Source: an uncultured Ilyobacter sp. (GTDB lineage Bacteria; Fusobacteriota; Fusobacteriia; Fusobacteriales; Fusobacteriaceae). Taken from it: a stretch of 64,000 nucleotides of DNA. Shown here piece by piece: positions 1-9,708 of this stretch. The stretch is from contig NZ_OY764058.1 in the NCBI RefSeq assembly GCF_963668085.1, positions 372,001 to 436,000 of the forward strand, in the 5' to 3' direction. Each line of letters begins with the position of its first letter. Position 1 is the stretch's first letter. The notes under the pieces are model-generated. The model saw only the letters and a program-made list of their open reading frames with translations. It ran no database searches and was not told the origin of the DNA. The position numbers and the translations under genes were made by a program.

Positions 1-578
1 GAACGTGTCAATCTCGCTACGAAAGCTAGAGAAAAACCACTTAGAGCTATGACAGGCCCAATAAAATGTTTCCAGGTCTTAAGTCCAAAGGATGGAAGAA
101 CTTGAAGCTTGGCACTGAAAACATAGATTATCAGTGTGGCCATAACAAAACTAGGAATAGTTACACCGATTGTTGCTAATACAGTCACTACATAGTCTTC
201 CCACTTATTTTGTTTTAGTGCTGATATAATTCCTAGTGGGATTCCAATAAGTAGAACCACCAATACTGCCATCATCCCTATTTTTGCAGAGGCTGGAAGT
301 CCCTTGACAATCATATCTGTTACATCAACACCTACCTTTTGGAATGAGGGTCCAAAGTCAAAAGTAAAAACCCCTTTAACATAATCAAAATATTGTACAT
401 GTAAAGGCTGGTCCAATTTGAATTTTGCTTCAAGTGCCTCTATAACTGCAGGCGGCAGAGGCTTTTCTCTTGTAAAAGGTCCTCCGGGTATAGCATGCAT
501 CAAAAAGAAAGTAGCGGTAACTACAAGATACAGTGTAACAAACATTTGTATCATACGCTTTACTATAAATCTACCCAA
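1..578 (-). CDS. Oligopeptide/dipeptide ABC transporter permease, OppB/DppB type (partial)
   Basis: About 192 N-terminal residues are visible and the gene runs off the left edge. The protein is an inner-membrane permease half of a binding-protein-dependent peptide importer. The start reads LGRFIVKRMIQMFVTLYLVV, the usual first helix of the OppB family, followed by the HAIPGGPF motif, a periplasmic loop with LDQPLHVQYFDYV, and further helices (IGMMAVLVVLLIGIPLGIISA, IGVTIPSFVMATLI). No substrate can be assigned. The start is a TTG at 578-576, preceded on this strand by AAGGGAG about nine bases upstream; no better-placed ATG is in frame. Partner genes (OppC, ATPases, binding protein) would lie outside the window, to the left. 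Confidence 0.9.
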   Translation of the reverse strand, partial: MGRFIVKRMIQMFVTLYLVVTATFFLMHAIPGGPFTREKPLPPAVIEALEAKFKLDQPLHVQYFDYVKGVFTFDFGPSFQKVGVDVTDMIVKGLPASAKIGMMAVLVVLLIGIPLGIISALKQNKWEDYVVTVLATIGVTIPSFVMATLIIYVFSAKLQVLPSFGLKTWKHFIGPVIALSGFSLAFVARLTR

Positions 579-1025
579 TTCATTTCTCTCCCTTCTAAAA
601 AAATATATTTTATAATAAATTTAGTCGTAAATATACAGATGAGGATTTAATCAAATCTTCATTATATGAATATTTCCGTCTAAAATATTATTGATAAAAT
701 AATAACTAGTTGACATTACATTTTAATAATTTTTTTCAATAAAATATAATTTATGTTTTATATGTTCACTATCTAAAGGATATTTTGCATAAAAATTCAC
801 TACAAAGAGTGTACTATAAATTCACACTATAGATGGTATCCGAATTATAATAATTTCATTTTGAAATTTGTTATGTAAAAGATGTTCCATCTCAATAAAA
901 GTTAATGACAAAGACTTTAGCTTGTCTTATTTCATATAGATTTTTTCATTTGTATATGTTAAAATAAATGCTATTTAAATATTTCAAGTGTTGTGTAATG
1001 TAAAAAAATGATTAGGGTGGTGAAT
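579..1025. other. Intergenic region between divergent genes
   Basis: AT-rich divergent spacer that must hold promoters for the OppB-type gene (reverse) and the membrane protein (forward). A perfect inverted repeat with 7-base arms (AATTTCA-TTT-TGAAATT, 852-868) could be an operator. No coding region was seen, and no convincing -35/-10 pair at standard spacing. Confidence 0.5.
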
Positions 1026-1769
1026 ATGAAAAAATTAAACTGGAAATTTTACACTGGAATATCCTTGATATCTATGTCAATAATATTTTATCTTATTGCA
1101 TATTTTTTATTTAAAAATCCCCATCATATTGTTGAATTCCTTATAGAAGATATTGCTTTTATGTTTATTGAGGTTTTGCTGGTTACGCTGGTTATACATA
1201 AAGTTCTTGAAAACAGGGAAAAGCAAGAACGTATGGAAAAATTAAATATGGTAATTGGAACCTTTTACAGTGAGGTAGGAACTGAACTTTTAAGTATTAT
1301 AGCACATATGGATGATGGTATAAAGGGTTCTCAGTCTAGATTTAGTGTAACAGACCGTTCTTCCGAAAAGGAATTTCAAGATATGTGTGACTTTTTAAAG
1401 GGACACAAAAGTGAATTTTCTTTAGAAGAAATTGAGTGGTCTAAGTTAAAGTCTCTCTTAGAAAATAAAAAATCTTTTCTATTGAGACTCCTTGAGAATC
1501 CCAACTTATTGGAACACGAAAGTTTTACTGAACTCCTGTGGGCTGTATTTCATCTTGCAGAAGAGTTGAGGTATAGGGGGGCTCTTCATGAACTTCCTGA
1601 AGAAGATTATCGTCATCTCACAGGAGATATGAATAGAGTTTACGGAGAATTAAAAAACCAATGGATAAGTTATATGGAACATTTGAGAAAAAGCTATCCC
1701 TACTTATTTTCTCTTGCCTATCGAACGAATCCATTTGATCACAATGCTTCAGTTATAATAAAAGAATAA
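1026..1769 (+). CDS. Unknown two-helix membrane protein with large cytoplasmic domain
   Basis: Family not recognised. The 247-residue product has two N-terminal hydrophobic segments (about residues 7-27 and 38-56) followed by about 185 charged, mostly helical residues starting NREKQERMEKLNMVIGTFYS, so it probably sits in the inner membrane with a soluble cytoplasmic domain. That architecture resembles small membrane-anchored sensors, but no catalytic or nucleotide-binding motif is visible. An ATG at 1008 is in frame but has no ribosome binding site; the ATG at 1026 follows AGGGTGG at good spacing and is preferred. Single gene with its own terminator. Confidence 0.75.
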   Translation: MKKLNWKFYTGISLISMSIIFYLIAYFLFKNPHHIVEFLIEDIAFMFIEVLLVTLVIHKVLENREKQERMEKLNMVIGTFYSEVGTELLSIIAHMDDGIKGSQSRFSVTDRSSEKEFQDMCDFLKGHKSEFSLEEIEWSKLKSLLENKKSFLLRLLENPNLLEHESFTELLWAVFHLAEELRYRGALHELPEEDYRHLTGDMNRVYGELKNQWISYMEHLRKSYPYLFSLAYRTNPFDHNASVIIKE

Positions 1770-1777
1770 AATTGTTC

Positions 1778-1806
1778 AATGTCAGTTTTACAGGCTGGCA
1801 TTTTTT
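1778..1806 (+). terminator. Rho-independent terminator
   Basis: AATGTCAG (1778-1785) can pair with CTGGCATT (1795-1802), one G-U pair, followed directly by a T-run. It lies eight bases after the stop codon of the membrane protein gene. Confidence 0.8.
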
Positions 1807-1933
1807 ATGAAGAATATTTTAAGTCCTATAATTAAAAAGATATTAAAAAATATAAAAAAATCTTTTTGAATTTCTAAAAAAAAGCTATAATGTAATTGTA
1901 ATATGTTTATTCTACAATTACCAGGAGGTACTT

Positions 1934-2593
1934 ATGAGACAAAAAATGCTTAAGCTTATAGTTCTTTTAAGTTTGTTGATGTCCTCTACTTCTTATGCTC
2001 TTACCCCCAACAATTTTGATTTAAAAGACCTGTATGCTAGAATTAACCTAAAAGAAAAGGTTAGTTTTGAAATTTTTAAAAATGCTATAGCCGGATATCA
2101 AAAAATAAAAGAGAAAAAAAATTCCAGTATTTTGACTATTATTGATTACACAAAACCATCTACCGAACAGAGATTCTTTGTATTGGATATTGAAAATAAA
2201 AAGTTACTTTATGAAACATATGTAGCTCACGGTACAAAAACAGGTGACATTTTTGCTGAAAAATTTTCTAATACTGTTAATTCTCACAAAAGTTCTGTAG
2301 GATTTTTTCTGACAGATGAGACTTATGTGGGAAGTAAGGGTTATTCTTTGAGGCTAGAAGGGCTCGAAGAAGGGATAAATGACAATGCCAGAAGAAGAGC
2401 TATAGTAATCCATGCTGCTGACTATGCCAACCCTGATTTTATAAAAGCTAGTGGAAGACTGGGAAGAAGCTGGGGCTGCCCTGCACTTCCTGAAAAACTT
2501 TCACCAGAGATTATAGACACCATAAAAAATGGAAGTGTCTTATTTGTGAATGGCAATGACTCGAATTATGTAAAAAAAAGTAAGTTTATCTAA
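1934..2593 (+). CDS. Secreted murein L,D-transpeptidase catalytic-domain protein (YkuD_2 type)
   Basis: Product of 219 residues with an N-terminal signal peptide (about residues 1-22, hydrophobic core LIVLLSLLM, likely cleavage near SYA). The catalytic region carries the L,D-transpeptidase signature: H160 in RAIVIHAADY and nucleophile C182 in GRSWGCPALP. Family members form 3-3 peptidoglycan cross-links or attach amino acids or proteins to peptidoglycan in the periplasm; this subfamily (murein L,D-transpeptidase catalytic domain) is less studied than ErfK/YbiS. The start follows AGGAGG. A TATAAT at 1886-1891 is a likely -10. Single gene, convergent with the next one across a shared terminator. 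Confidence 0.87.
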   Translation: MRQKMLKLIVLLSLLMSSTSYALTPNNFDLKDLYARINLKEKVSFEIFKNAIAGYQKIKEKKNSSILTIIDYTKPSTEQRFFVLDIENKKLLYETYVAHGTKTGDIFAEKFSNTVNSHKSSVGFFLTDETYVGSKGYSLRLEGLEEGINDNARRRAIVIHAADYANPDFIKASGRLGRSWGCPALPEKLSPEIIDTIKNGSVLFVNGNDSNYVKKSKFI

Positions 2594-2623
2594 ATTATTG
2601 TAGTCGGAAAATAAAACAAAGAA

Positions 2624-2676
2624 TACCCATAAATAGTTAGGTTATTTGAACTTTACTATTTATGGGTAATTTTATT
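2624..2676. terminator. Bidirectional terminator
   Basis: Perfect 14-base arms, TACCCATAAATAGT (2624-2637) and ACTATTTATGGGTA (2655-2668), flanked by T-rich sequence to the right and A-rich sequence to the left. It sits between the convergent L,D-transpeptidase and decarboxylase-arginase genes and can serve both. Confidence 0.88.
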
Positions 2677-2712
2677 TTTTAAATTTTTAATACGCTGTGT
2701 TTTACTTAGAAA

Positions 2713-5058
2713 TTAATCAGGATTTTTAACATACTCAGTAAGTTCTTTTACAAATTCCATTGTTTTGCTGTTTTTATCATAGATTGGATTGAATTCTACA
2801 ATGTCAACAGATGTAATAGTATAATTTTTAAATAAATATTTGAAACTATGGAAAATATCATCCGGGGCAAGGCCACCTCTAACAGGAAGGCTAACACCTG
2901 GGGCGTACTCAGGATTGATAACATCGATGTCGAAACTTATATGTAGGTTGTCTACATCTAAATACTCTCTGATCTCATCTAAAACTATGTCTATTCCTCT
3001 CTGAGCGATCTCGTCATAAAATACAACCTTTACTCCACTTTTATTTATGATATCCCTTTCCTGTTCATCAAGATCCCTTACACCAAATAATACAACATTC
3101 TCACTTTTTATTTTAGGACCGTCATAAAAACAGTTACATAGATCCTCGTCCCCTAGTCCCTGTAAAAGTGCAAGAGGCATACCGTGAATATTTCCAGTAA
3201 GTGTGCTTTCTTGAGTGTTCATATCACCATGGGCATCCATCCAAATGACCCCTATATTTTTTTCTTTGGCCACCCCTGCTATAGTCCCTATGGCTATAGA
3301 ATGATCCCCTCCTATTGTAATAGGCCTATAACCGTCTTTTACAGCCGTATTTACAGTGTGAGCGATTCTTTCACAAGTATCAAGAATGGTGTTTTTATAT
3401 CTCAGATTTTGGACGGAAAAATCTTCCTTTTGTCTTTCTATTTCGATAACTTCCATTTCGTCAAAGACATCTGGATAGTTGTCCCAGAGAGCTTCTAATC
3501 CGAATTCTATACCTGTTTTGTTTGCCCCTAGATTCATAGGAACACCAAATAGCTGGTTTTTCATTTTTTCTGTGTAGATGTATACTGCATCTTCTTCCTC
3601 AATTACATTAATATATTGGAGTTCATGGTCGTCCATTCCCTGTATATGAAGCTCAGCATCTTTAAGCTCTTTTATGTGTTCTATTATGTCTGAGGTTATT
3701 CTTTCACCAGGACATATAATAGGTATTCCAGGGGGATAAGCCATTATAAGCTCTCCACAGATTTTTCCCTCACTTTCAGCAAAGAGAATTTTGTTCTTCA
3801 CACTGTTAAAGGCCTCTCTTGGTATAAGTACAGGTTCAGGAATAGCTGGCATTTTTAGGGATTTTCTGTGAATTTCGTCTTTACCGAAGAATCTTTCACT
3901 TATATCCCGGAGTGCATCACTAAGCTTTCCTATACTTTCTTCAGAGTCACCTAGGGTGATTATAGCCAAAACATTATAGTAGTCTGAAAGTTCAACTTGT
4001 ATATTATATTGCTCTACTAGGAGAGTTTCTAGCTGAAAACCTGTCAATCCAAGGTCTCTAGCTGTTATTGTCAGCTTTGTAGGATCAAAGGCATAGATAC
4101 CCTCTCTTCCAACTATCTCTATTCCAAAGGAAGATACTCCAGGGATTTTATTGACTTCACTTCTGAGTTTGTGAGAAAGGGCAATAGTCCTAGTCAGAAG
4201 TTCTCTTCCCTCAGTTGCAATCTGCCTTCTTGCACAGTCAAGAGATGCCATCAGGATATATGAAGGAGAAGTTGTGTGAAGTAGACTTAATATCTGCTGT
4301 ACTCTATTTTGGTCGACCCTGTCAGAGTTTACATGCAAAAGAGACATCTGAGTGAGAGCACCAATTATTTTATGAGTGCTTTGAGCACAGATATCTGCTC
4401 CTGCATCCACTGCAGAGATGGGCAAATCTTCATGAAAATGAAGGTGAGGTCCGTGAGCCTCATCAACAACTAGAGGTATATCGTAGCTGTGTGCAATATC
4501 AGCGATTCTCTTGATATCTGTTGCAACACCATAATATGTAGGATTTATTATAAGAACAGCCTTTATATCAGAATGCTGTTTTAACATTTTTTCAACTGTT
4601 TCAGGTTTTACACCGTGTGCAATTCCTAAGTCATCATCAATCTCAGGGTTCATATATATAGGTTCTGCACCACTTAAAATTATTGCTGCAGTTACAGATT
4701 TATGAACATTTCTTGGAACAAGAATTTTTTCTCCTGATTTTACAACTGACATTATCATTGCCTGGATGGCACCAGATGTACCATTGACTGCAAAAAAACT
4801 TTTCTTTACACCGTAAGCATCGGCAGCAAGATCTTGAGCCTCTTTTATGCAGCTTTTTGGCTGATGCAGTCCGTCTACCATCTTAAAGATAGTAACGTCT
4901 ATGGAAAAAGCATTTTTGCCTATAAAGTCAAAGTACTCCTTATCCATTCCTGCACCTCTTTTGTGACCCGGTACGTGAAAGGGGACGATTCCTCTCTTTG
5001 CATATACATCTTTCAATGTGGAAAATAGCGGGGTCATGTTTTGATTTAACTTAGTCAT
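2713..5058 (-). CDS. Fused Orn/Lys/Arg decarboxylase and arginase
   Basis: A 781-residue fusion. Residues 1 to about 485 are a PLP-dependent decarboxylase of the short Orn/Lys/Arg group (related to Bacillus SpeA/YaaO): the N-terminal PFHVPGHKRG, VDEAHGPH, the Schiff-base lysine K230 in STHKIIGALTQMS, and the C-terminal domain with AYPPGIPIICPGE. Residues about 500-781 are an arginase-family Mn hydrolase: GVPMNLGANKTG, GGDHS (583-587), DAHGD (608-612), GNIHGMP (622-628) and SFDIDVINPEYAPG (708-721). GNIHGMP is typical of true arginases rather than agmatinases. If so, arginine would become ornithine plus urea, and the decarboxylase would then make putrescine. The specificity is inferred; an arginine decarboxylase with agmatinase is the alternative. 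AGGAGG precedes the ATG. The gene is transcribed away from the KamA fusion's 3' end, in the same direction. Confidence 0.9.
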   Translation of the reverse strand: MTKLNQNMTPLFSTLKDVYAKRGIVPFHVPGHKRGAGMDKEYFDFIGKNAFSIDVTIFKMVDGLHQPKSCIKEAQDLAADAYGVKKSFFAVNGTSGAIQAMIMSVVKSGEKILVPRNVHKSVTAAIILSGAEPIYMNPEIDDDLGIAHGVKPETVEKMLKQHSDIKAVLIINPTYYGVATDIKRIADIAHSYDIPLVVDEAHGPHLHFHEDLPISAVDAGADICAQSTHKIIGALTQMSLLHVNSDRVDQNRVQQILSLLHTTSPSYILMASLDCARRQIATEGRELLTRTIALSHKLRSEVNKIPGVSSFGIEIVGREGIYAFDPTKLTITARDLGLTGFQLETLLVEQYNIQVELSDYYNVLAIITLGDSEESIGKLSDALRDISERFFGKDEIHRKSLKMPAIPEPVLIPREAFNSVKNKILFAESEGKICGELIMAYPPGIPIICPGERITSDIIEHIKELKDAELHIQGMDDHELQYINVIEEEDAVYIYTEKMKNQLFGVPMNLGANKTGIEFGLEALWDNYPDVFDEMEVIEIERQKEDFSVQNLRYKNTILDTCERIAHTVNTAVKDGYRPITIGGDHSIAIGTIAGVAKEKNIGVIWMDAHGDMNTQESTLTGNIHGMPLALLQGLGDEDLCNCFYDGPKIKSENVVLFGVRDLDEQERDIINKSGVKVVFYDEIAQRGIDIVLDEIREYLDVDNLHISFDIDVINPEYAPGVSLPVRGGLAPDDIFHSFKYLFKNYTITSVDIVEFNPIYDKNSKTMEFVKELTEYVKNPD

Positions 5059-5514
5059 ATCTCCTCCTTTTTTATCATCCTGCTAGATGATATTTTTTCT
5101 AATATTTATAAATGAATTTAAATAAAATAGTCTCTTATAATTATTTACAACTGACACTGAGGGAATCTTTTAAAAAGAATTATTATAGCCTTCTTTTAGT
5201 TTGACGAGACATTCTATTCCTTTTCTTTACAATAGTCAAATAGTATTTTTAAAATATTATATTTAAGTTTAGCAGTGAAAAAAATAATGATGGATGCATT
5301 AGGTCGAAAGTCTTTAAAAATAAGGTTTTGAAGAAATTAATTAGTTTTATTACAGTAAAATCAAATGTGATCCGGAGTTTTTTATTAAAAAAAATAGAAA
5401 ATTTCCCCTTAAATTTAAATTTTCAACACAATAAAAGCCTGTTAAAAATCAATAAATGATTATTTAACAGACCCTTATGAAATTTAAATAAATTATTTTG
5501 GTTTATACTTACTT
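5059..5514. other. Intergenic spacer between the two fusion genes
   Basis: AT-rich spacer of 456 bases. Apart from the terminator hairpin near its right end it holds no coding sequence that I can support. The promoter of the decarboxylase-arginase gene should be here; a reverse-strand TATAAT occurs near 5181-5186 but without a good -35. Confidence 0.5.
5437..5472 (-). terminator. Terminator of the kamA fusion gene
   Basis: On the reverse strand a stem CTGTTAAATAATCA pairs imperfectly with TGATTTTTAACAG and is followed by TTTTA. It lies just downstream of the stop codon at 5515. Confidence 0.75.
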
Positions 5515-7665
5515 TTAGAGTATATTTTTGTACCAAACATTCATACTCTCTATATTTCCGAATATATTTGTGTTGTTGGTCAGTGTTCCTGTGTACTCAT
5601 ACCTATTTCTCGCAAAGGCTTTATTCATACCTTGAGACCTAGCACGGGCAATGGTGTAAAGTATTCTGAAATTTCTTTTCTTTAGTTCAACCTCCATTGC
5701 TTTTAACAATAAACTTGCAAGTCCTGTCTTTCTATATTCTATATCAGTTGCGAAGTCAGTCATCTCAGAAGTCATGTTTTCCCTGTCGGTTTCTGAGGAT
5801 GATAGGGCAACGAGCCTATCGTCGTGCCAGACACCAAAATAGAGAACGTTGTCTTTCATCGTTTCTAAGATGTAGTTTTCGTCGTGTATCGGAAAAGGAT
5901 AAGTTTCAAAAACTTTTTCATATAATAAGGCCATCTCCTCAATATCACTTTCACCACAGACACGGATTTTAAATTTATCAGCTAATTTTCTGAGGTTGAA
6001 TGTATCTACATTTTTTGAATTATAGAGTACATTTTGGATTACCTCTTCGTCAGGTTCGCTTTTTCTGTTTTCGTTTAGGTATTTTGACATAAAATATAAA
6101 TTTTCACCATTCTTAAAAAAACCAGGAACGTGTGCTTCTCTGATATAGTCATTTTCTAAAAAATAACCATAAGAAGTTGTGGGAACCTTGGCAATAATTT
6201 TACCATATCTATTCTTGTAGGCAAGATCATAAAGATTAGTGAATATGTGAGGGATATCTCTAGTGTCTAACTTCATAAGATAAACTCTGTTATTATTGTT
6301 TCCATGATGAACAATTGAGTTTGAAATTTTTTCTATTTTATCTTCATCCTCTGCCTCTTCACCTTCTCTTCTTTCTATTCTCTGGTTATTGTCAGGTGTG
6401 AGAGATATATCATCATTGGTATCTGATAAAAGTTTGGTTATTCCCACACTGTTGTAGTCTACTACCCCGTCGAGATTTAAATGTAGGTTACAAGTGTCAC
6501 AGTCGTCATCACATAGCTGAGTTTTATAATTATCAGGTTCTCTATAAGTGGTAATAACTCCCTCATAATTACGAAGTATTACCTTGTTTTGTGACCAAGA
6601 AATGAGGTAACTTGGCATAACTGGTATCTTACCACCTCCGCCAGGTGCATCTATGACATATCTAGGAATAGCAAAACCACTTGTATGCCCGATGAGACTC
6701 TCTATTATTTCTATGCCTTTTCCAACAGGAGTTCTAAAGTGACTAAGACCTTCTGAAAGATCACATTGATAAAGATAATATGGACGAATCCTGTTTGAAA
6801 CAAGGTTATGAACCAGTTTTTTCATGATCTTAGGGCAGTCATTGACCCTGGCCAATAGAACAGACTGGTTACCTAAAGGTATTCCCGCATCAGCTAGTTT
6901 GACAACTGATTTTTTAGATTCTTCTGTAAATTCTTTAGGATGGTTGAAATGAGTATTGATCCATATGGGATGATGCTTTTTTAAGACATTTATCAAATCA
7001 TCAGTTATTCTCTGAGGGAGAACTACTGGAGTCCTTGTACCGATTCTGATGACCTCCACATGAGGTATCTTTTTTAATTCTGACAAGATCCAATCTAGAT
7101 AGTGGTCACTTAGTAAAAAAGGATCTCCTCCTGATAATAATACGTCACGTATCTCACTGTGACTTTTGATATATTCAATACCATTCATAATGGCATCTTT
7201 ATCTGGGATATTGTCCATATCCCCTACTTTTCTTTTTCTGGTACAGTGTCTGCAATACATGGAACAGACGTTACTTACAAGCAATAAAACTCTATCTGGA
7301 TACCTGTGTGTTATACCTGGTACCGGACTGTCGTGATCCTCGTGAAGTGGATCACTCATATCGCAATTTGTTAAGTTTAATTCTTCAATATCTGGTACAG
7401 CCTGTTTATAGACAGGGTCATTTTTGTAGTCGTCAATATCGATAAGTGAAAGATAATATGGTGTTGCCGCAAATGGGAATTGTTCAATGGTTTTTTTCAT
7501 AGACTTTTTATCTTTGGCATCTAACTCAATGCTAAATACTGATTCTAAAGTTTCAATGTCCTTAATAGAATTTTTCAACTGCCATTTCCAATCATACCAC
7601 TGTGAAATACTTGCTTCACTGTCTAATTTTTTTACTATTTCCTCTTTGTTAATTTTTTTATACAT
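5515..7665 (-). CDS. Fused lysine 2,3-aminomutase and GNAT acetyltransferase (AblA-AblB-like)
   Basis: A 716-residue fusion. Residues 1 to about 415 are a radical-SAM lysine 2,3-aminomutase: the cluster motif CSMYCRHC (C134, C138, C141), [12 protein letters not shown], and the PLP lysine K346 in [11 protein letters not shown]; the zinc cysteines CDDDCDTC follow. An acidic linker (about 430-450) leads to a GNAT domain whose acetyl-CoA loop is [10 protein letters not shown] (about 644-653). In other organisms ablA and ablB are separate genes that make N-epsilon-acetyl-beta-lysine, a compatible solute. The fusion suggests the beta-lysine formed here is acetylated rather than fermented; this is inference. 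The start ATG has GGGGG about 12 bases upstream, which is far but the best available. Confidence 0.9.
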   Translation of the reverse strand: MYKKINKEEIVKKLDSEASISQWYDWKWQLKNSIKDIETLESVFSIELDAKDKKSMKKTIEQFPFAATPYYLSLIDIDDYKNDPVYKQAVPDIEELNLTNCDMSDPLHEDHDSPVPGITHRYPDRVLLLVSNVCSMYCRHCTRKRKVGDMDNIPDKDAIMNGIEYIKSHSEIRDVLLSGGDPFLLSDHYLDWILSELKKIPHVEVIRIGTRTPVVLPQRITDDLINVLKKHHPIWINTHFNHPKEFTEESKKSVVKLADAGIPLGNQSVLLARVNDCPKIMKKLVHNLVSNRIRPYYLYQCDLSEGLSHFRTPVGKGIEIIESLIGHTSGFAIPRYVIDAPGGGGKIPVMPSYLISWSQNKVILRNYEGVITTYREPDNYKTQLCDDDCDTCNLHLNLDGVVDYNSVGITKLLSDTNDDISLTPDNNQRIERREGEEAEDEDKIEKISNSIVHHGNNNNRVYLMKLDTRDIPHIFTNLYDLAYKNRYGKIIAKVPTTSYGYFLENDYIREAHVPGFFKNGENLYFMSKYLNENRKSEPDEEVIQNVLYNSKNVDTFNLRKLADKFKIRVCGESDIEEMALLYEKVFETYPFPIHDENYILETMKDNVLYFGVWHDDRLVALSSSETDRENMTSEMTDFATDIEYRKTGLASLLLKAMEVELKKRNFRILYTIARARSQGMNKAFARNRYEYTGTLTNNTNIFGNIESMNVWYKNIL

Positions 7666-7688
7666 AAAAATTTAACACCCCCAGAGGC

Positions 7689-7717
7689 ATTATAACACAT
7701 AATTCAACTTATAACAA
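7689..7717 (-). promoter_or_regulatory. Promoter for the kamA fusion gene
   Basis: On the reverse strand TTGTTA (7717-7712), 17-base spacer, TATAAT (7694-7689). This would give a short untranslated leader before the start at 7665. Confidence 0.6.
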
Positions 7718-8300
7718 ATGTATATAAAGAATTACGAATTACTTTTTTCAAATCCAGAAAATACTCTTTTCTTTTTTCAGCTTCTTTATAGTATGAATTT
7801 TGTAAATTATTAAAGTTTTAATAATTAAAAAAGATGGTTTGTAATAGTTGAATTTATTTATTATCTTTGCAAATTCTCTTTTTCTCTGTGTTCTCCATGA
7901 TAAAAAGGTTTTGTCTTTATTTTGGTTGATTTTTCTGTTTTTATCGGTTTTATTGGAGACGAAATCTTCTGACTCAAATTTTTTTAGTAAATCACTGAAT
8001 TTATTGGAATTTATTTTGAGTAGCAACTAGAGTAAATTCATAAAATTAAATATATTAAAATATTCATGATTTTTTTGTAATTTGAAGGAAGAATAGTTTT
8101 TTTTATTCAAAATAATGTAAAAATTAGTTGCTATTTACCCGATAAATGAAAAGTGAAACAATTGATAAAATTATGGATGTTTTTTTTATAATGCTTGACA
8201 AATCGGCGCTAATGAAGTAGTTTATATACAAATTTAAAATTAGTGTTTAAGTTATTTTAATAATATTTAATTCATATATTTTGAATAAGGGGGAGAAAAT
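7718..8300. other. Long AT-rich intergenic region
   Basis: About 580 bases without a gene I can support. Two overlapping frames (7748-8026 reverse, 7848-8030 forward) are low-complexity, lack ribosome binding sites and are rejected. A 9-base inverted pair, TAGCAACTA (8021-8029) and TAGTTGCTA (8125-8133), lies 95 bases apart. A TTGACA at 8195-8200 is the likely -35 of the aminotransferase gene, but its -10 is weak (TAGTTT at 17 bases, or TTATAT at 21). Confidence 0.5.
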
Positions 8301-9551
8301 ATGAGTCAATTTACATCAAAACATTCCCAGGGGAAATATCTGTCAGACGGGGTTTTCGGGGTTGCAAAAGAAGCTAGAGAAAGAAAGGCTGAGATAGGTA
8401 GCGATGAGGTCATCGATTCAACTCTTGGGGTATTTTTCACTGAAAATGAGGAGTTGGGTACCCTTGCAACTTTCTTTGAAAAATACAATGAGCTTGATTC
8501 ACTAAAAAAAGCTAAGTATGCAGAGGCCATCATAGGAAATAAAAAATATCTGGATGCCGTTGAAAACTGGGTTTTAGATGATGTAAAAAGGGACTTTTAT
8601 GTGAGAAGTGTAGCTACTGCAGGAGGAACAGGAGCCCTTAGCAATACAATGTGGAACCATCTAGATGCTGGTCAAGCAATTGTTTTTCCAGATATAGCCT
8701 GGGGATCTTATAAAGTAATGGCTAGAGAGTATTCTTTAGAGACAATGGAGTATGAGCTTTTTGATGAAAATGACACTTTTAATGTGAAATCCTTCTTAGA
8801 TAACTGTAGGGAAGCTGTGGACAAACACGGGAAAGTGGTGGCAATAATAAATGATCCATGCCATAATCCAACTGGATACACAATGAATGATGTAGAGTGG
8901 AAGGAAGTTATAGAGGGACTCAACAAAATAGGTGAAAAGGGTGCTGTTATTCTTATAAATGATATAGCCTATATGGACTTTTCCTTCAAGGGACTAAAAG
9001 AGTCTAGACAGTATATGAAAGCCTTTAATAATATATCTGACAATGTAATGATAATAATAGCCTTCTCAATGTCTAAAAGTTTTACAAGTTATGGATTTAG
9101 AGTCGGGGCACAGATCGCTATTGCTAAAAAAGAGGAGACTGTTGAAGAGTTTAGGAGAATAACTGAGTTTTCATGCAGATCTAGATGGTCTAATATCCCA
9201 AATGGGGGAATGGAAATATTTTCTGATATAATGAATGACGCTGACCTTCTAAAGAAGTCAAATGAAGAGAGAGCTGAATTTGTGGAGATGCTAGCTACGA
9301 GAGGGAATATATTCAGATCCGAAGCTAGAGAGTGCGGTCTACCTATATATCCGTATAAGGAGGGATTTTTTGTAACTGTAAGGTTGAGCAAAGAGGACAC
9401 TTTAAACCTTCAAGAGGCTCTTAAAAAGAAAAATATTTTTACAGTAGCTGTTGGAGGGGGAATAAGAATAGCTCTTTGCGGTCTAACACAGAAAAAAGTA
9501 AAGGGACTTGCCTTTGTTATAAAAGAAACATTAGATGAAATCAAAAAATGA
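8301..9551 (+). CDS. PLP-dependent class I/II aminotransferase
   Basis: A 416-residue fold-type I aminotransferase. The PLP-contacting NDPCHNPTG is at about 184-192, the aspartate-bearing strand is ILINDIAYMD, and the Schiff-base lysine K259 lies in SMSKSFTSYGFRVGA. The N-terminal half (TAGGTGALSNTMWNHL) is typical of the aspartate/aromatic aminotransferase branch found in anaerobes. The substrate cannot be read from the sequence; aromatic amino acids or aspartate are likely donors. The start follows AGGGGGAG. Single gene with its own terminator, facing away from the KamA fusion. Confidence 0.87.
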   Translation: MSQFTSKHSQGKYLSDGVFGVAKEARERKAEIGSDEVIDSTLGVFFTENEELGTLATFFEKYNELDSLKKAKYAEAIIGNKKYLDAVENWVLDDVKRDFYVRSVATAGGTGALSNTMWNHLDAGQAIVFPDIAWGSYKVMAREYSLETMEYELFDENDTFNVKSFLDNCREAVDKHGKVVAIINDPCHNPTGYTMNDVEWKEVIEGLNKIGEKGAVILINDIAYMDFSFKGLKESRQYMKAFNNISDNVMIIIAFSMSKSFTSYGFRVGAQIAIAKKEETVEEFRRITEFSCRSRWSNIPNGGMEIFSDIMNDADLLKKSNEERAEFVEMLATRGNIFRSEARECGLPIYPYKEGFFVTVRLSKEDTLNLQEALKKKNIFTVAVGGGIRIALCGLTQKKVKGLAFVIKETLDEIKK

Positions 9552-9568
9552 TAATTTGTTAGTGTATA

Positions 9569-9604
9569 GGGGCTCTGGGAGATATTTTCTCAGGGTCTCT
9601 TTTT
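9569..9604 (+). terminator. Terminator after the aminotransferase gene
   Basis: Twelve-base stem (9569-9580 with 9588-9599, four G-U pairs in RNA) and a T-run at 9600-9604. Confidence 0.75.
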
Positions 9605-9673
9605 AAAGATTTAGATTTCCTTTAAACATTCAGTAAAGTTGAGGTGTTTAGCTTTATAAAAACAAAAAAAATC

Positions 9674-9702
9674 TTGACAAATCAGTCGATTTCCTGTAAA
9701 TT
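9674..9702 (+). promoter_or_regulatory. Promoter of the pyruvate carboxylase leader
   Basis: TTGACA (9674-9679), 17-base spacer, TAAATT (9697-9702). Transcription would start near 9709, about 310 bases before the pyc start codon. Confidence 0.65.
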
Positions 9703-9708
9703 GATTTT

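Noticed and set aside
7748..8026. Reverse frame of 92 residues in the gap before the aminotransferase, and an overlapping forward frame at 7848-8030
   Set aside because: Low-complexity K/I/N/F-rich sequence, no ribosome binding site, no recognisable pattern.
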